Shown one piece after another: positions 42,724 through 52,544 of a stretch of DNA of 64,000 nt; within the stretch, counting starts at the first letter, position 1; each line of letters opens with the position of its first letter. This DNA is from 66-474 sp044464225 (GTDB lineage: Bacteria; Pseudomonadota; Gammaproteobacteria; Xanthomonadales; Rhodanobacteraceae), in the NCBI GenBank assembly GCA_044464225.1, contig JBIQLN010000016.1, forward strand, positions 1 through 64,000, read 5' to 3'. Both the position numbers and the translations under genes were made by a program. The notes under the pieces were generated by a model that was not told the DNA's origin, searched no databases, and saw only the letters and a program-made list of their open reading frames with translations.

Positions 42724-43284
42724 TCAGGTTTCCCCGCCCAACTCGCCCATGTGCGCACGGTAATAGCGCAATTCGTCGATCGAATCGCGGATGTCCGAAA
42801 GCGCGGTGTGCGCGGAATCCTTGCTGAAACCCTTCGCCACCGCGGGCGCCCAACGCCGTGCGAGCTCCTTCAAGGTCGACACGTCCAGATTGCGGTAATG
42901 GAAGAAATGCTCCAGCGTCGGCATCTGCCGGTAAAGGAAACGCCGGTCCTGGCAAATCGAATTGCCGCACATCGGCGACTTCCCGGCCGGCACCCAGTGT
43001 TCGAGGAACGAGATGGTCTCCGCTTCGGCGTGCGCGTGGTCGGTGCCGGATTCGAGCACGCGCTCCCACAAACCCGACTTGGTGTGCTGGTGGCGGTTCC
43101 AGTCGTCCATCGCCAGCAGTCGCGCTTCCTCGTGGCGGATCGCGAACTGCGGCCCTTCGGCGAGAATCTGGAGATTCCGGTCGGTGACCACGGTGGCGAT
43201 TTCAATGATCGAATCGGTGTCGGGGTTGAGGCCCGTCATTTCGAGATCGATCCAGATCAGGTTGTCATCGACGCAATCGGTCAT
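42724..43284 (-). CDS. orn: oligoribonuclease
   Basis: 186 residues; a DEDDh 3'-5' exonuclease degrading 2-5-mers and pGpG. The first motif is IWIDLEMTGL (Asp13, Glu15), the second CGNSICQDRRFL, and the DEDDh His is in KDSAHTALSDIRDSI. Length and motifs are standard. It is divergent from sbcB, an exonuclease of the same superfamily. Confidence 0.97.
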   Translation of the reverse strand: MTDCVDDNLIWIDLEMTGLNPDTDSIIEIATVVTDRNLQILAEGPQFAIRHEEARLLAMDDWNRHQHTKSGLWERVLESGTDHAHAEAETISFLEHWVPAGKSPMCGNSICQDRRFLYRQMPTLEHFFHYRNLDVSTLKELARRWAPAVAKGFSKDSAHTALSDIRDSIDELRYYRAHMGELGGET

Positions 43285-43367
43285 TGAACTCTCCTTCCCG
43301 CCAGTCTAGCAATATCCCGTGCTCCGGGCCGATTGCCTGCCGCGCGCGCGTACCGTAGGCTCGCCCG

Positions 43368-44822
43368 ATGCCCACGCCGACGATGTTGTGGTACGACTAC
43401 GAAACCACCGGCACCGATGCCGCGCGCGATCGACCGGCGCAGTTCGCCGCGTTGCGCACCGACATGGATCTGCGTCCGATCGGTGAACCCGCCACGCTGT
43501 ATTGCGCACCCGCGCCGGATGTCCTGCCGCATCCGGAGGCTTGCCTGATCACCGGCATCGCGCCGCAGGACATGGCGCGCGAAGGCATGGTCGAAGCCGA
43601 ATTCGCTGGCGCCGTGCACGAACTGCTGGCCGAGCCGGGGACCTGCTCCGCTGGCTACAACAGCATCCGCTTCGACGATGAGGTCAACCGTCACCTTTTC
43701 TACCGCAATTTTTTCGATCCCTACGAGCATTGCTGGAAGAATGGCAATGCACGCTGGGACATCATGGACCTGGCGCGCGCCTGCCACGCGTTGCGCCCGG
43801 ATGGCATCGAATGGCCGGTTCGCGACGACGGCTCGCCGTCGTTCAAGCTGGAACACCTGGCGCAGGCGAACAGACTGGAACAGGCGCGCGCGCACGATGC
43901 CACGTCCGATGTCATCGCGACGGTGGGTCTGGCGCGCTTGCTGCGCGAACGCCAGCCCCGGCTGTACGAATGGTGCTTCGCGTTGCGCCACAAGCGCGCC
44001 GTGGTCGCGAAGCTGGCCGGGGCGCTGGCGGCACGGCAACCGTTGTTGCATGTCTCCCACAGGTACCCCGCACAGCGCGGCTGCCTCGCGATGGTCGTGC
44101 CGCTTGCGGAGCACCCGGTCCGCGATGGCACCTTCATCGTCGCCGATCTGGATGTCGATCCCGATGCATGGACCGATCTCGATGCCGACGATCTGACGGA
44201 GCGGATGTTCACGCCGCGGGCCGATCTTCCGGAAGACCTGCAGCGCCCGCCGATCAAGGAGGTTCACGCCAACCGTTCGCCGTTCGTCGCACCCGTCGAA
44301 ACGTTGCGCAATGTGGACACGCGACGCATTGCGCTCGATCCCGATCGCTGTCTGGATCACTTGAAGAAGATTCGCGCCGTGGACGGCTTGGGCGAACGCA
44401 TCCGCCATGCTTTTGCTGCGCGGACTTCCCGCCAGCGCGATGGCGGAGATCCGGAGCTGATGTTGTATTCGGGCTTCGCATCGGACGCCGACCGCAAGCG
44501 CTTCAACGAGGTACGCGCCACCCCGCCTGAACGCCTCGGGGCCACAGCATTCTCGTTCGGCGATCCGCGCTACGACGAACTGTTGTTTCGCTACCGCGCC
44601 CGCAACTGGCCGGGTTCGCTGGATGCAGACGAACGGGAACGTTGGCGGGTGTTCGTGCGGGACAAGCTGACGCGCGAATCGGACGCGCGCACGTTGACGC
44701 TGGCGCAATACTTCGCGACCATCGCCCGGTTGCGCACCGAGGTGCCGCCCGGCCCCCTGCAGGCACTGCTGGATCGCCTGCAGGCGTGGGGCGAAGCGGT
44801 TCGCGCCGACCACGGAGCCTGA
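43368..44822 (+). CDS. sbcB: exodeoxyribonuclease I
   Basis: 484 residues; a DEDDh exonuclease that digests single-stranded DNA 3'-5'. Residues 7-15 LWYDYETTG carry the first acids, GYNSIRFDDEVNRHLFYRNFFDPY the second motif, and ARAHDATSDVIAT the His/Asp motif. The SH3-like and C-terminal helical domains of ExoI follow. ATG 43368 has no strong Shine-Dalgarno. It is followed by DUF2461 with a 1-bp gap. Confidence 0.95.
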   Translation: MPTPTMLWYDYETTGTDAARDRPAQFAALRTDMDLRPIGEPATLYCAPAPDVLPHPEACLITGIAPQDMAREGMVEAEFAGAVHELLAEPGTCSAGYNSIRFDDEVNRHLFYRNFFDPYEHCWKNGNARWDIMDLARACHALRPDGIEWPVRDDGSPSFKLEHLAQANRLEQARAHDATSDVIATVGLARLLRERQPRLYEWCFALRHKRAVVAKLAGALAARQPLLHVSHRYPAQRGCLAMVVPLAEHPVRDGTFIVADLDVDPDAWTDLDADDLTERMFTPRADLPEDLQRPPIKEVHANRSPFVAPVETLRNVDTRRIALDPDRCLDHLKKIRAVDGLGERIRHAFAARTSRQRDGGDPELMLYSGFASDADRKRFNEVRATPPERLGATAFSFGDPRYDELLFRYRARNWPGSLDADERERWRVFVRDKLTRESDARTLTLAQYFATIARLRTEVPPGPLQALLDRLQAWGEAVRADHGA

Positions 44823-44823
44823 C

Positions 44824-45510
44824 ATGCCGCATGCCCCCTTCTCCCCCGCGACATTCAAATTCCTGCGCGCGCTGCAGCGCCACAACAATCGCACCTGGTT
44901 CAAGGCACACCAGGATGACTACGAAGACCACGTCCGCGGGCCATACCTGCAACTGATCGCGGACCTGCAGGCGCCGGTCGCGAAAATCAGCACGCATTAC
45001 CGCGCGGATCCGCGCAAGGTCGGCGGCTCGCTGTTCCGCATCCAGCGCGACACGCGCTTCTCCGGCGACAAGGCGCCCTACAAGACCTGGGCGGGCGCAC
45101 GGATCTTCCACGAACGGCGACGCGAGATCGCCGCACCCTCGTTCTACCTGCACATCGCGCCCGGCGATTGTTTCGTGGGCGCGGGCCTGTGGCATCCGGA
45201 AAACCACACCCTGCGCAACATCCGCAACTTCATCGTCGACAACCCTGCCTCCTGGAAGCGCGCCGCGCACGGCCGCGCCTTCCGGCAGCATTATGAATTC
45301 CGGGGCGAATCGCTGAGCCGCGCCCCACAGGGGTTCCCTGCCGACCACCCCCTGATCGAAGACCTGAAGCGCAAAAGCTTCGCCGCCGGCGTCGGTTTCG
45401 AGGATGCGCTCGCGTGTTCTCCGAAGCTGTTTCCGTTTGTCGTCGACCATTTCAAGCGTCTGGCACCGCTGGTCGACTATCTGTGCGCCGCGCAGAACCT
45501 GGAATTCTGA
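44824..45510 (+). CDS. DUF2461 family protein
   Basis: 228 residues, TIGR02453-type. FLRALQRHNNRTWFKAHQDDYE, GGSLFRIQRDTRFSGDKAPYKTW, FYLHIAPGDCFVGAGLWHPE and LKRKSFAAG are the family motifs. The biochemical function is unknown. It is adjacent to sbcB (stop and start separated by one base), so it is probably co-expressed. Confidence 0.88.
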   Translation: MPHAPFSPATFKFLRALQRHNNRTWFKAHQDDYEDHVRGPYLQLIADLQAPVAKISTHYRADPRKVGGSLFRIQRDTRFSGDKAPYKTWAGARIFHERRREIAAPSFYLHIAPGDCFVGAGLWHPENHTLRNIRNFIVDNPASWKRAAHGRAFRQHYEFRGESLSRAPQGFPADHPLIEDLKRKSFAAGVGFEDALACSPKLFPFVVDHFKRLAPLVDYLCAAQNLEF

Positions 45511-45512
45511 CC

Positions 45513-46301
45513 GTGCGGAAGGCCTGCGCAATAGTCCTTGCGGCGTTGCTGGCGTGTCTTGGCACCGCGTCACACGCCGGCGAAAAGCCGCTGCAGGTGT
45601 TGTTCGTAGGCAACAGCCTGACCTATGTCGGCAACCTGCCGGCCGTGTTCACGGCCATGGCCGCGGACAATGGTCATGCGGCGCACGCCGACATGCTGGT
45701 GAACGGCGGCGCCACGCTGACCCGTTGGCTGGATTCGGGCGCGGTGCCGCGCGCACTGAAGGCAAGGCACTACGACTACGTGATATTGCAGGAACGCGGC
45801 AACGACTTCGCGTGCGGGTTCGGGCCGCAGGTCTGCAAGGATTCGCGTCGCGCCCTGCATGCGTTGGCGGGCATCGCGCGTAGTGCGGGAGCCAGGCCGA
45901 TCCTGATGGGCACCTACCAGATCGGCCACGATGCTTCGGAAACCCTGGTTGCGGCTGAATCCAGAGCGGCAAAGGCCGAGGGCATGCCCTACATCGACGT
46001 CTCGACGGCCCTGAATGAGGGCCGCGCGCGCGTCCCGTACGACGACTGGTTCGCCAAGGCGGGACATCCCGGGCATGACCTCGTGCTGCTGGAAGCAGTG
46101 CTGGTGTACCGGCAGTTGTATGGCGGCCTCCCGCAATCCAGACCCCTCGAGGTGCGCGCACCCATGTTCGTCCCGGGCAGCAAGTTCGCACCGCCGGCGC
46201 CGGTTTCCGAGCCGCTGCTGCCGGAGATTCCCCTGGCCGGCGGTTGCGCCTATTCGCGTGGCGACGTGGCCAACGCCGTCGCGCTCGCAGGCAGCCGCTG
46301 A
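45513..46301 (+). CDS. secreted SGNH-hydrolase-like protein
   Basis: 262 residues from a GTG start 2 bp after DUF2461. The signal peptide is RKACAIVLAALLACLGTASHA (cleavage near residue 22). SGNH-like blocks follow: VLFVGNSLTYVGNLP (Ser), MLVNGGATLTRW (Gly), LQERGNDFACG (Asn), and a C-terminal GHPGHDL that may give the His. It probably acts as an esterase in the periplasm. The His block is irregular, so catalysis is not certain. The C-terminal 50 residues are Pro-rich. Confidence 0.75.
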   Translation: MRKACAIVLAALLACLGTASHAGEKPLQVLFVGNSLTYVGNLPAVFTAMAADNGHAAHADMLVNGGATLTRWLDSGAVPRALKARHYDYVILQERGNDFACGFGPQVCKDSRRALHALAGIARSAGARPILMGTYQIGHDASETLVAAESRAAKAEGMPYIDVSTALNEGRARVPYDDWFAKAGHPGHDLVLLEAVLVYRQLYGGLPQSRPLEVRAPMFVPGSKFAPPAPVSEPLLPEIPLAGGCAYSRGDVANAVALAGSR

Positions 46302-46447
46302 GGGCCATCGATCGCCGCATGCTGCGGCGCAACCTTGCATGCCGGTGGCCCGGCGTATGCTGCCGCCGTTGCGCGGAGGCGCGGCGCGACAGGCGCGGAG
46401 CACGAATCCTTCGCTCCGCCGGTCCAACGGGCAGGGAGACATCCATC

Positions 46448-47182
46448 ATGAATCTTGGCAAGCGTTGTGCGGCCGAGTTCTTCGGCACGTTCTGGCTGGT
46501 GATGGGCGGTTGCGGCACGGCGGTACTGGCGGCCGGCGTGCCGCAGTTCGGGGTGGGCTACGCCGGCGTGGCCCTGGCATTCGGGTTGACGTTGCTGACG
46601 ATGTGCTACGCGATCGGCCACATCTCGGGATGCCACATCAACCCCGCGGTGACCTGCGGCCTTGCGGCCGGCGGCCGTTTCCCGGTGAAGGAAGTGGTTC
46701 CGTACATCGTGGCGCAGGTGATCGGCGGCATCGTCGCGGGCGGCGTGCTGTACCTGATCGCCAGCGGCAAGCCCGGCTTCGACGCCGCTGCCAGCGGTTT
46801 CGCCTCCAACGGGTTCGGTGCGCATTCGCCGCAGGGTTATGCGATGGGCGCGGCCGCGCTGTGCGAACTGGTGATGACGGGTTTCTTCGTCTTCATCATC
46901 ATGGGCGCAACCTACAGGAGCGCGCCGGTCGGCTTTGCCGGCATCGCGATCGGCTTTTCACTGACCCTGATCCACCTGATCAGCATCCCTGTCACCAACA
47001 CTTCGGTCAATCCCGCGCGCTCCACTGGCGTGGCGTTGTTCCAGCACGGCTGGGCGGTCGGCCAGTTGTGGTTCTTCTGGGTGATGCCGATCATCGGTGG
47101 CATCATCGGCGGACTCGTCTACCGCTACCTCGCCAGCGACCAGGCCGCGCGCCCCGACATCGTGGGTGATGCTGCTGCCTGA
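46448..47182 (+). CDS. aqpZ: aquaporin Z
   Basis: 244 residues with six membrane helices and two NPA half-helices: SGCHINPAVTCG and NTSVNPARSTG. The selectivity-filter residues (Phe, His, Thr, Arg) appear consistent with a water channel: HINPAVT, SLTLIHL and NPARS. GGGAGAC upstream of ATG 46448 serves as ribosome-binding site. It stands alone, converging with epmA. Confidence 0.95.
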   Translation: MNLGKRCAAEFFGTFWLVMGGCGTAVLAAGVPQFGVGYAGVALAFGLTLLTMCYAIGHISGCHINPAVTCGLAAGGRFPVKEVVPYIVAQVIGGIVAGGVLYLIASGKPGFDAAASGFASNGFGAHSPQGYAMGAAALCELVMTGFFVFIIMGATYRSAPVGFAGIAIGFSLTLIHLISIPVTNTSVNPARSTGVALFQHGWAVGQLWFFWVMPIIGGIIGGLVYRYLASDQAARPDIVGDAAA

Positions 47183-47223
47183 CCACCACAAGACGTGGCG
47201 TGCGGCGACGGCCGTGCGCCACG

Positions 47224-48189
47224 TCAAGCGGCGTTGAACGAAAACGCCAGCACGTCGCGGATGTCGGACGTCTCCAGCATGTCCATCAGCAGCCGGTCGA
47301 CGCCCAGCGCGACGCCGGCGCAATCGGGCAACCCGTCCAGCGCCGCGAGCAGGTTTTCATCGAGCGGCAATTCGGGTTGCCCGCGTGCGCGGCGCCGCGC
47401 ATTGTCGTGCTCGAAACGCGCGCGCTGTTCGGCGGCATCGTTCAACTCGTGGTAGCCGTTGGCCAGCTCCTGCCGGCCGAGATACAACTCGAATCGCTCC
47501 GCGACCGCGGGTTGCCCCTGTCGGATACGGGCGAGCGAACATTGCGAGGCCGGGAAGTCGTACACGATCGTGATGGCGCCAGCCTCGAGCGCGGGCTGGA
47601 GGCGATGCGTCACCAGCAGGTCCAGCCAGTCGTCGCGGGTGAGACCCTCGGGATCGATGCGGAACTCCAAAAGCGGCTCCCGCAGCGTCCGTTCGTCCGC
47701 CATGAAAGGATCCAGCCCGAGGCCGCGGCGAAACCATTCGCGATAACTCAAGGCCGTGACGCCGGCATCGCGCTCGACCAAGGCCAATGCCGTCCGCACG
47801 AGCTGCGCGCATTCCAGCATCAGGCGGCGATGATCGGACCCGATCCGATACCATTCCAGCATCGTGAACTCGGGATTGTGCGACGCCCCCGCTTCGCCGT
47901 TGCGGAACACGCGGCCGAGTTCGAAGCAATCGGCGAAGCCTTCGGCGAGCAGGCGCTTGAGCGGATATTCAGGCGACGTGCGCAGGAAGCGCTGGCGTGC
48001 GCCGGCGTCGACGGGTCCGGCAAACGTCGTCGAGAACCCGTCGATGTTCGGCTCGGTGTTGCCTGCGCGCGAGAGGACCGGCGTTTCGACCTCGGTGACG
48101 CCGCGGTCGGCGAAGAATGCACGAAGCGATGCATACAGACGTGCGCGCAGGCGCAACGCTTCGTGGCGGATCGGGGACTCAGCCGCCAT
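47224..48189 (-). CDS. epmA: elongation factor P--(R)-beta-lysine ligase
   Basis: 321 residues, a class II LysRS-like protein without the anticodon-binding domain (GenX/PoxA). Motif 2 FRTSPEYPLKRLLAEG and FELGRVFRNGEAGASHNPEFTMLEWY, and motif 3 GVALGVDRLLMDML are clear. It attaches beta-lysine to EF-P. The start overlaps the ligA stop by 11 bp. The partners epmB and efp are not in the window. Confidence 0.93.
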   Translation of the reverse strand: MAAESPIRHEALRLRARLYASLRAFFADRGVTEVETPVLSRAGNTEPNIDGFSTTFAGPVDAGARQRFLRTSPEYPLKRLLAEGFADCFELGRVFRNGEAGASHNPEFTMLEWYRIGSDHRRLMLECAQLVRTALALVERDAGVTALSYREWFRRGLGLDPFMADERTLREPLLEFRIDPEGLTRDDWLDLLVTHRLQPALEAGAITIVYDFPASQCSLARIRQGQPAVAERFELYLGRQELANGYHELNDAAEQRARFEHDNARRRARGQPELPLDENLLAALDGLPDCAGVALGVDRLLMDMLETSDIRDVLAFSFNAA

Positions 48190-50599
48190 GTGATCTCAGG
48201 AACGCCCGCAGTTTCGCTTCATCCCAGATTTCGATCCCCAGTTCCTCTGCCTTCGCGAGCTTTGAACCGGCCGCCTCGCCCGCAACCACGAACGAGGTAT
48301 TCTTCGACACCGAACCCGCGACCTTGGCGCCGAGCGCTCCGAGCTTCTCCTTCGCTTCGTCGCGCGTGAGCGAAGAAAGCGTGCCCGTCAGCACGACCGT
48401 GCGGCCCTCCAATGGTCCGGCCGCCGTCGTGCGCACGTGCGCGGTCGCCCCGTGCAAGGCATGCAGCGCATGGACGACGCGCTTCGCCAGCGCGTCGCCT
48501 TCCTGGCCATGCAGGAAGCCGTGCACCGATTCGGCGGTGTCCTGCGGCAACCCGGCCGCGGCCAATGCCTGCACGTCTGCCGCGGCCACGTCCTCGAACG
48601 AATCGAACGTCGACGCGAGTTGCTCCGCGCGTTTCGCGGTGAGTTTCGGGATGCCCGCACGCGCCAGCACGTTTCCCAGCGCCAGCGCCGCGCGCAGTTT
48701 CGCGCTCGGGGCGCGCGTGTCGCCGATTTCCACGCCGCGCGCGAGCAGGTCGTCGATGACCTTCTGGTTGCCGGGCTGTTCGAAGAACGCATCGATGGCG
48801 CGCGCGACTTCATCACCGATGTCCGGCACCAGTTTCAGCAACGGCCACGGCAGGTGCCGGATCAACGCGAGGTCGCCGAACCAGGCGGCGAGCGCCTTGG
48901 CCGTGCTTTCGCCGACGTGCTGGATGCCGAGCGCATACAGGAAACGCTCGAGCGTGGTGCGTCGGCTCTTGTCGATGGCGTCGATCAGGTTTTCGGCCCA
49001 TTTGGTTGCGATCTTGCCGGCCTTCACCCCGCTCTTGCCGGCATGTGCCGGGATCGTGCCCCCGCTCTCATCGGCGCGGGCCTTCATTTCCAGCAAATCA
49101 TCGAGCGTCAGCCTGTAGAGGTCGGCCACCGAACGCAGGTAGCCGAACTCGCCGAGGTCCTCGATGTAGCGTTCGCCCAGGCCATCGATGTCCATCGCGC
49201 GGCGGCTGGCGAAATGGAACACCGACTGCGTGCGCTGGGCGGCGCAGGTCAGTTCGCCGGTGCAGCGGGCGACCGCTTCGCCCTCCTCGCGCACGATGTC
49301 CGAACCGCAGATCGGGCAATGCTTCGGCATCTCCCACGGTTTCGTGCCCGGCGGACGCCGCTCCCGCACCACCCGCACGACTTCCGGAATCACGTCGCCG
49401 GCGCGACGCACGATCACGGTGTCGCCGACGCGCACGTCGAGCCGGGCCACCTGGTCGGCGTTGTGCAGCGTCGCGTTGGTGACGGTGACACCACCGACGA
49501 ACACCGGTTTCAGTTTCGCCGCGGGTGTCGCCGCGCCGGTGCGGCCGATGTTGACGATGATGTCCTCGACGATCGTGGTCTGCTCCTGCGCCGGGAACTT
49601 GTGTGCGATCGCCCAGCGCGGCGTGCGCCCGACGAAGCCCAGCTCACGCTGCGCGGCCAGATCATCCACCTTGTACACGACACCATCGATGTCGAATGGC
49701 AGCGTGTCGCGCTGCGCGCCGATCTTGGCGAAGTACGCGAGACAGCCGTCGGCGCCGCGCGCGGTCGTCACCAGCGAACTCACCGGAAAGCCCCATTCGC
49801 GCAGTTGCTGCAGCACTTCGGAATGGTGTGCCGGCATTTCCGCGCCTTCGAATGCACCCAGCGCGTAGGCGTAAAACGCCAACGGGCGTTGCGCAGTGAT
49901 GCGCGGGTCGAGCTGGCGCAGGCTGCCGGCCGCGGCGTTGCGCGGATTCACCAGCGGCTTGATCTTGCCGCCGGATGCGCGCGCTTTTTCGTTGTAGGCC
50001 TCGAAACCGGCGCGCGGCATGTACACCTCGCCGCGCACTTCCAGCACGCGCGGCCAGCCCGTGCCGCGAAGCTTCAGCGGGATGGCGCGGATCGTGCGCA
50101 GGTTGGCGGTGACGTCCTCGCCGGTTTCGCCGTCGCCGCGCGTGGCGCCGCGGACGAACGCGCCATCCTCGTAGCGAAGACTGATCGCGAGGCCGTCGAA
50201 CTTCGGTTCGACCGAGAACACCAGGTTGTTCACGCCCAGCCTTTGTTCGACCTTGCGCACGAAGTCGCGCGCCTCCTTGTCCGGGTCCTGCCCCGGCGGC
50301 GGTTCCGGATTGGTGAACGCATTCGCCAGCGACAGCATCGGGATTTCATGCCGCACCGCGGGAAACGCCGAAGACGGCGCCGCACCGACGCGCTGGGTGG
50401 GCGAATCCGGCGTGGCCAGTTCCGGGTGGGCCGCTTCTAGCGCTTCCAGTTCGCGCATCAGGCGGTCGTATTCGGCATCCGGAATCGATGGGTCGTCGAG
50501 CACGTAGTAGCGGTAGTTGGCGTCGTCGATCTGGCCGCGAAGCGCCGCTATGCGTTCGCTTGCGTTGCCGTGGGGTGGAGAGGCGGCTGTCTGGGGCAT
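48179..50599 (-). CDS. ligA: NAD-dependent DNA ligase
   Basis: 806 residues from ATG 50599, longer than E. coli LigA (671), as in Xanthomonas. Domains in order: Ia (YRYYVLDDPSIPDAEYDRL), adenylation (EPKFDGLAIS, Lys133), OB, Cys4 zinc finger (CPICGSDI...CTGELTCAAQ), HhH repeats and a C-terminal BRCT (GRTVVLTGTLSSLTRDEAKEKL). Some insertions in the HhH region explain the length (for example LLEMKARADESGG...VKAGKIATKW). An ATG at 50686 would add 29 residues; neither start has a good Shine-Dalgarno. It overlaps epmA. Confidence 0.95.
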   Translation of the reverse strand: MPQTAASPPHGNASERIAALRGQIDDANYRYYVLDDPSIPDAEYDRLMRELEALEAAHPELATPDSPTQRVGAAPSSAFPAVRHEIPMLSLANAFTNPEPPPGQDPDKEARDFVRKVEQRLGVNNLVFSVEPKFDGLAISLRYEDGAFVRGATRGDGETGEDVTANLRTIRAIPLKLRGTGWPRVLEVRGEVYMPRAGFEAYNEKARASGGKIKPLVNPRNAAAGSLRQLDPRITAQRPLAFYAYALGAFEGAEMPAHHSEVLQQLREWGFPVSSLVTTARGADGCLAYFAKIGAQRDTLPFDIDGVVYKVDDLAAQRELGFVGRTPRWAIAHKFPAQEQTTIVEDIIVNIGRTGAATPAAKLKPVFVGGVTVTNATLHNADQVARLDVRVGDTVIVRRAGDVIPEVVRVVRERRPPGTKPWEMPKHCPICGSDIVREEGEAVARCTGELTCAAQRTQSVFHFASRRAMDIDGLGERYIEDLGEFGYLRSVADLYRLTLDDLLEMKARADESGGTIPAHAGKSGVKAGKIATKWAENLIDAIDKSRRTTLERFLYALGIQHVGESTAKALAAWFGDLALIRHLPWPLLKLVPDIGDEVARAIDAFFEQPGNQKVIDDLLARGVEIGDTRAPSAKLRAALALGNVLARAGIPKLTAKRAEQLASTFDSFEDVAAADVQALAAAGLPQDTAESVHGFLHGQEGDALAKRVVHALHALHGATAHVRTTAAGPLEGRTVVLTGTLSSLTRDEAKEKLGALGAKVAGSVSKNTSFVVAGEAAGSKLAKAEELGIEIWDEAKLRAFLRSHGG

Positions 50600-50895
50600 G
50601 TTGGCTGAATCGCTTGATACGTCCTGCAAAGTGTAGCGACCGCGCCGCGAACGCCGGGTGCGGGCCACCTCATCGGGTGCCGCCATGGCGTGACGAAAGG
50701 TACACGAAAGGTTGTCGTAGCACTATTTTGATCGGGTGAGGTGCGGTCCCTCTTTGTCTTGGACAGTTTCGTGGCAACCCTCGTGCTACCGGCTGTTCAT
50801 GTTCTCACCCCCGTGTCCGGCCTGCGTCGAACCCCTCCCCGGTGATGCAGGCCGGACACGCTTCGCCTGCGCGCGGTGCAATCCCGCGGGACAAC

Positions 50896-50934
50896 CGATT
50901 CCGGATCGCGCTGTGTGCGCCCGGAATGACGATC
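50896..50934. repeat. single REP-like unit
   Basis: GATTCCGGATCGCGC...GCGCCCGGAATGACGA, a hairpin unit of the CGTCATTCCGG family seen also at 856, 17671 and 62363. Confidence 0.6.
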
Positions 50935-51031
50935 AAAATCGAGCCGATACCTTGTCACTGCTTGCCAGGTCGTGCGCAGCAGGATTCGCGAGACCGCGTC
51001 TTTGTCCTTCCGGGAACGCCATCGGCTACCC

Positions 51032-51047
51032 GGTTTGGCGCCAAACC
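51032..51047. promoter_or_regulatory. 16-bp perfect palindrome, operator candidate
   Basis: GGTTTGGCGCCAAACC is a perfect palindrome 81 bp upstream of the MFS gene start and about 35 bp upstream of a weak -10 (TAAACT). It could be a repressor site for the transporter, but no regulator gene is adjacent. Confidence 0.4.
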
Positions 51048-51128
51048 ACAGCGGCTTCGGATGTCCATGCGCGGACGGCATTAAACTAGGCGATTCTTTT
51101 TGCCACGCCGGGCCATGCGAAACTCCTG

Positions 51129-52544
51129 ATGTCCGAAGCGAGTTCCCCTGCCGGCATCGCGCGCATGCGCGGCCTGATCTGGCTGGTCGCGGCGGCGTTC
51201 TTCATGCAGACGCTGGACTCGACCATCGTCAATACGGCGGTGCCGAGCATCGCGCGCGCGCTGACGGTGCCGCCGATCGCGCTGAAGACGGCCCTGACCA
51301 GTTACGTGCTGACCCTGGCCATCTGCATTCCGGCCAGCGCATGGCTGTCGGACCGCTTCGGCACACGCCGCGTGTTCGCCGCCTCGATCCTGATATTCAC
51401 GCTGGGTTCGCTGGCCTGCGGCGTGTCACAGACACTGGCGCAATTGGTTGCGGCGCGCGTGCTGCAGGGCATCGGGGGCGCGCTGCTGATGCCGATCGGG
51501 CGCTACGTGCTGGTGCGTGCATTCGGCCCGAAGGATTTCGTCGCCGCGATGAGCACCGCCGGCATCCCCGGATTGCTGGGTCCGGTGCTGGGTCCGCTGC
51601 TGGGCGGGGTGCTGTCGCAGTACGCCTCGTGGCGATTGATCTTTCTGGTCAACGTGCCCGTCGGCCTGATCGGCTTGTGGCTGAACCGCACGCAGATGCC
51701 GGATTTCCACGGTGAACGCCGGCCGTTCGACTGGATCGGCTTCGTGTTGTTCGCGCTCGCCTCGGGCATGTTGCTGACCGCCGCGGAAACCGCGGGCGAC
51801 GACAATTACCGCAACGCCGGCATCGCGGCGCTGGCCGGGATCGCGTGCGCGTTTGCCTACTGGCGCTACAGTCGTCGCGCGCGCCACCCGGTGGCCGACC
51901 TGACGCTGCTGAAGGTGCGCAGCTTCGCCATCGCGCTGGGCGGCGGCATGTGCACCCGCCTCGGCACAGCGGGTTTGTCGTTCGTGCTGATGCTGTTCCT
52001 GCAAGTCGGTTGCGGCTGGTCCCCCACCGCTGCGGGCATGATGATCGTGCCCCAGGCCGTTGCGATGGTGCTGATGAAGTTGCTGATCGATCGCATTCTC
52101 AAGCGCCACGGCTATCGCCGCGTGTTGTTCGTGAACACCGCCCTCGCGACCGTGCTGCTGGCGTGTTTCGCGTTTTTCGATGCAACCACGCCCTGGTGGG
52201 CGATCGCGTTGTTGATGTTCGCCTATGGCTTCGTGATGAGCCTGCAGTACACCGCCATGAACACGCTGGCCTTCGTGGACCTTCCGCCGGAACGCGCGGC
52301 GCAGGCGTCGTCGCTGAGCTCGGCCGCGCAATACCTCGTGATCAGTTTCGGCATCGCGTTTTCGTCATGGCTGCTCGCGCTGTTCCTGGGCAACGACCAC
52401 GACTCCGTGGCCTACGTGCACGGCTTCCGCATCGTGGTGTTGGTGATGGCCGTGCTGCCGCTGGTTGCGGTATACGTGTTCACCCGATTGCGCCACGACC
52501 GGCCATTGCGGCGGTCCATCACCACGCCGGAGACGGCGGCGTGA
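51129..52544 (+). CDS. DHA2-family MFS transporter
   Basis: 471 residues with 13-14 predicted membrane helices. MQTLDSTIVNTAVPSIAR in helix 1 (motif D1), WLSDRFGTRRVF (motif A) and GIPGLLGPVLGPLLGG in helix 5 (motif C of drug:proton antiporters) place it in the EmrB/MdtD-type DHA2 family. It probably exports a toxic compound in exchange for protons; the substrate is unknown. There is no partner membrane fusion protein beside it. ATG at 51129. Confidence 0.88.
   Translation: MSEASSPAGIARMRGLIWLVAAAFFMQTLDSTIVNTAVPSIARALTVPPIALKTALTSYVLTLAICIPASAWLSDRFGTRRVFAASILIFTLGSLACGVSQTLAQLVAARVLQGIGGALLMPIGRYVLVRAFGPKDFVAAMSTAGIPGLLGPVLGPLLGGVLSQYASWRLIFLVNVPVGLIGLWLNRTQMPDFHGERRPFDWIGFVLFALASGMLLTAAETAGDDNYRNAGIAALAGIACAFAYWRYSRRARHPVADLTLLKVRSFAIALGGGMCTRLGTAGLSFVLMLFLQVGCGWSPTAAGMMIVPQAVAMVLMKLLIDRILKRHGYRRVLFVNTALATVLLACFAFFDATTPWWAIALLMFAYGFVMSLQYTAMNTLAFVDLPPERAAQASSLSSAAQYLVISFGIAFSSWLLALFLGNDHDSVAYVHGFRIVVLVMAVLPLVAVYVFTRLRHDRPLRRSITTPETAA

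Larger units (their letters stand above)
50600..51128. other. 529-bp intergenic region before the MFS gene
   Basis: No open frame here resembles a protein I know, and those present overlap on both strands as expected for GC-rich DNA. If ligA starts at 50686 the gap is 442 bp. It contains a single REP-like unit (50896-50934), a 16-bp palindrome (51032-51047), and a possible -10 TAAACT (51082-51087) for the MFS gene. Confidence 0.6.

Noticed and set aside
48437..50440. 667-codon open frame antisense to ligA
   Set aside because: Composition and position indicate a shadow of ligA codons.
50736..51089. 117-codon open frame between ligA and the MFS gene
   Set aside because: No recognisable domain, overlapping frames on both strands, and it contains a REP-like unit and the palindrome.
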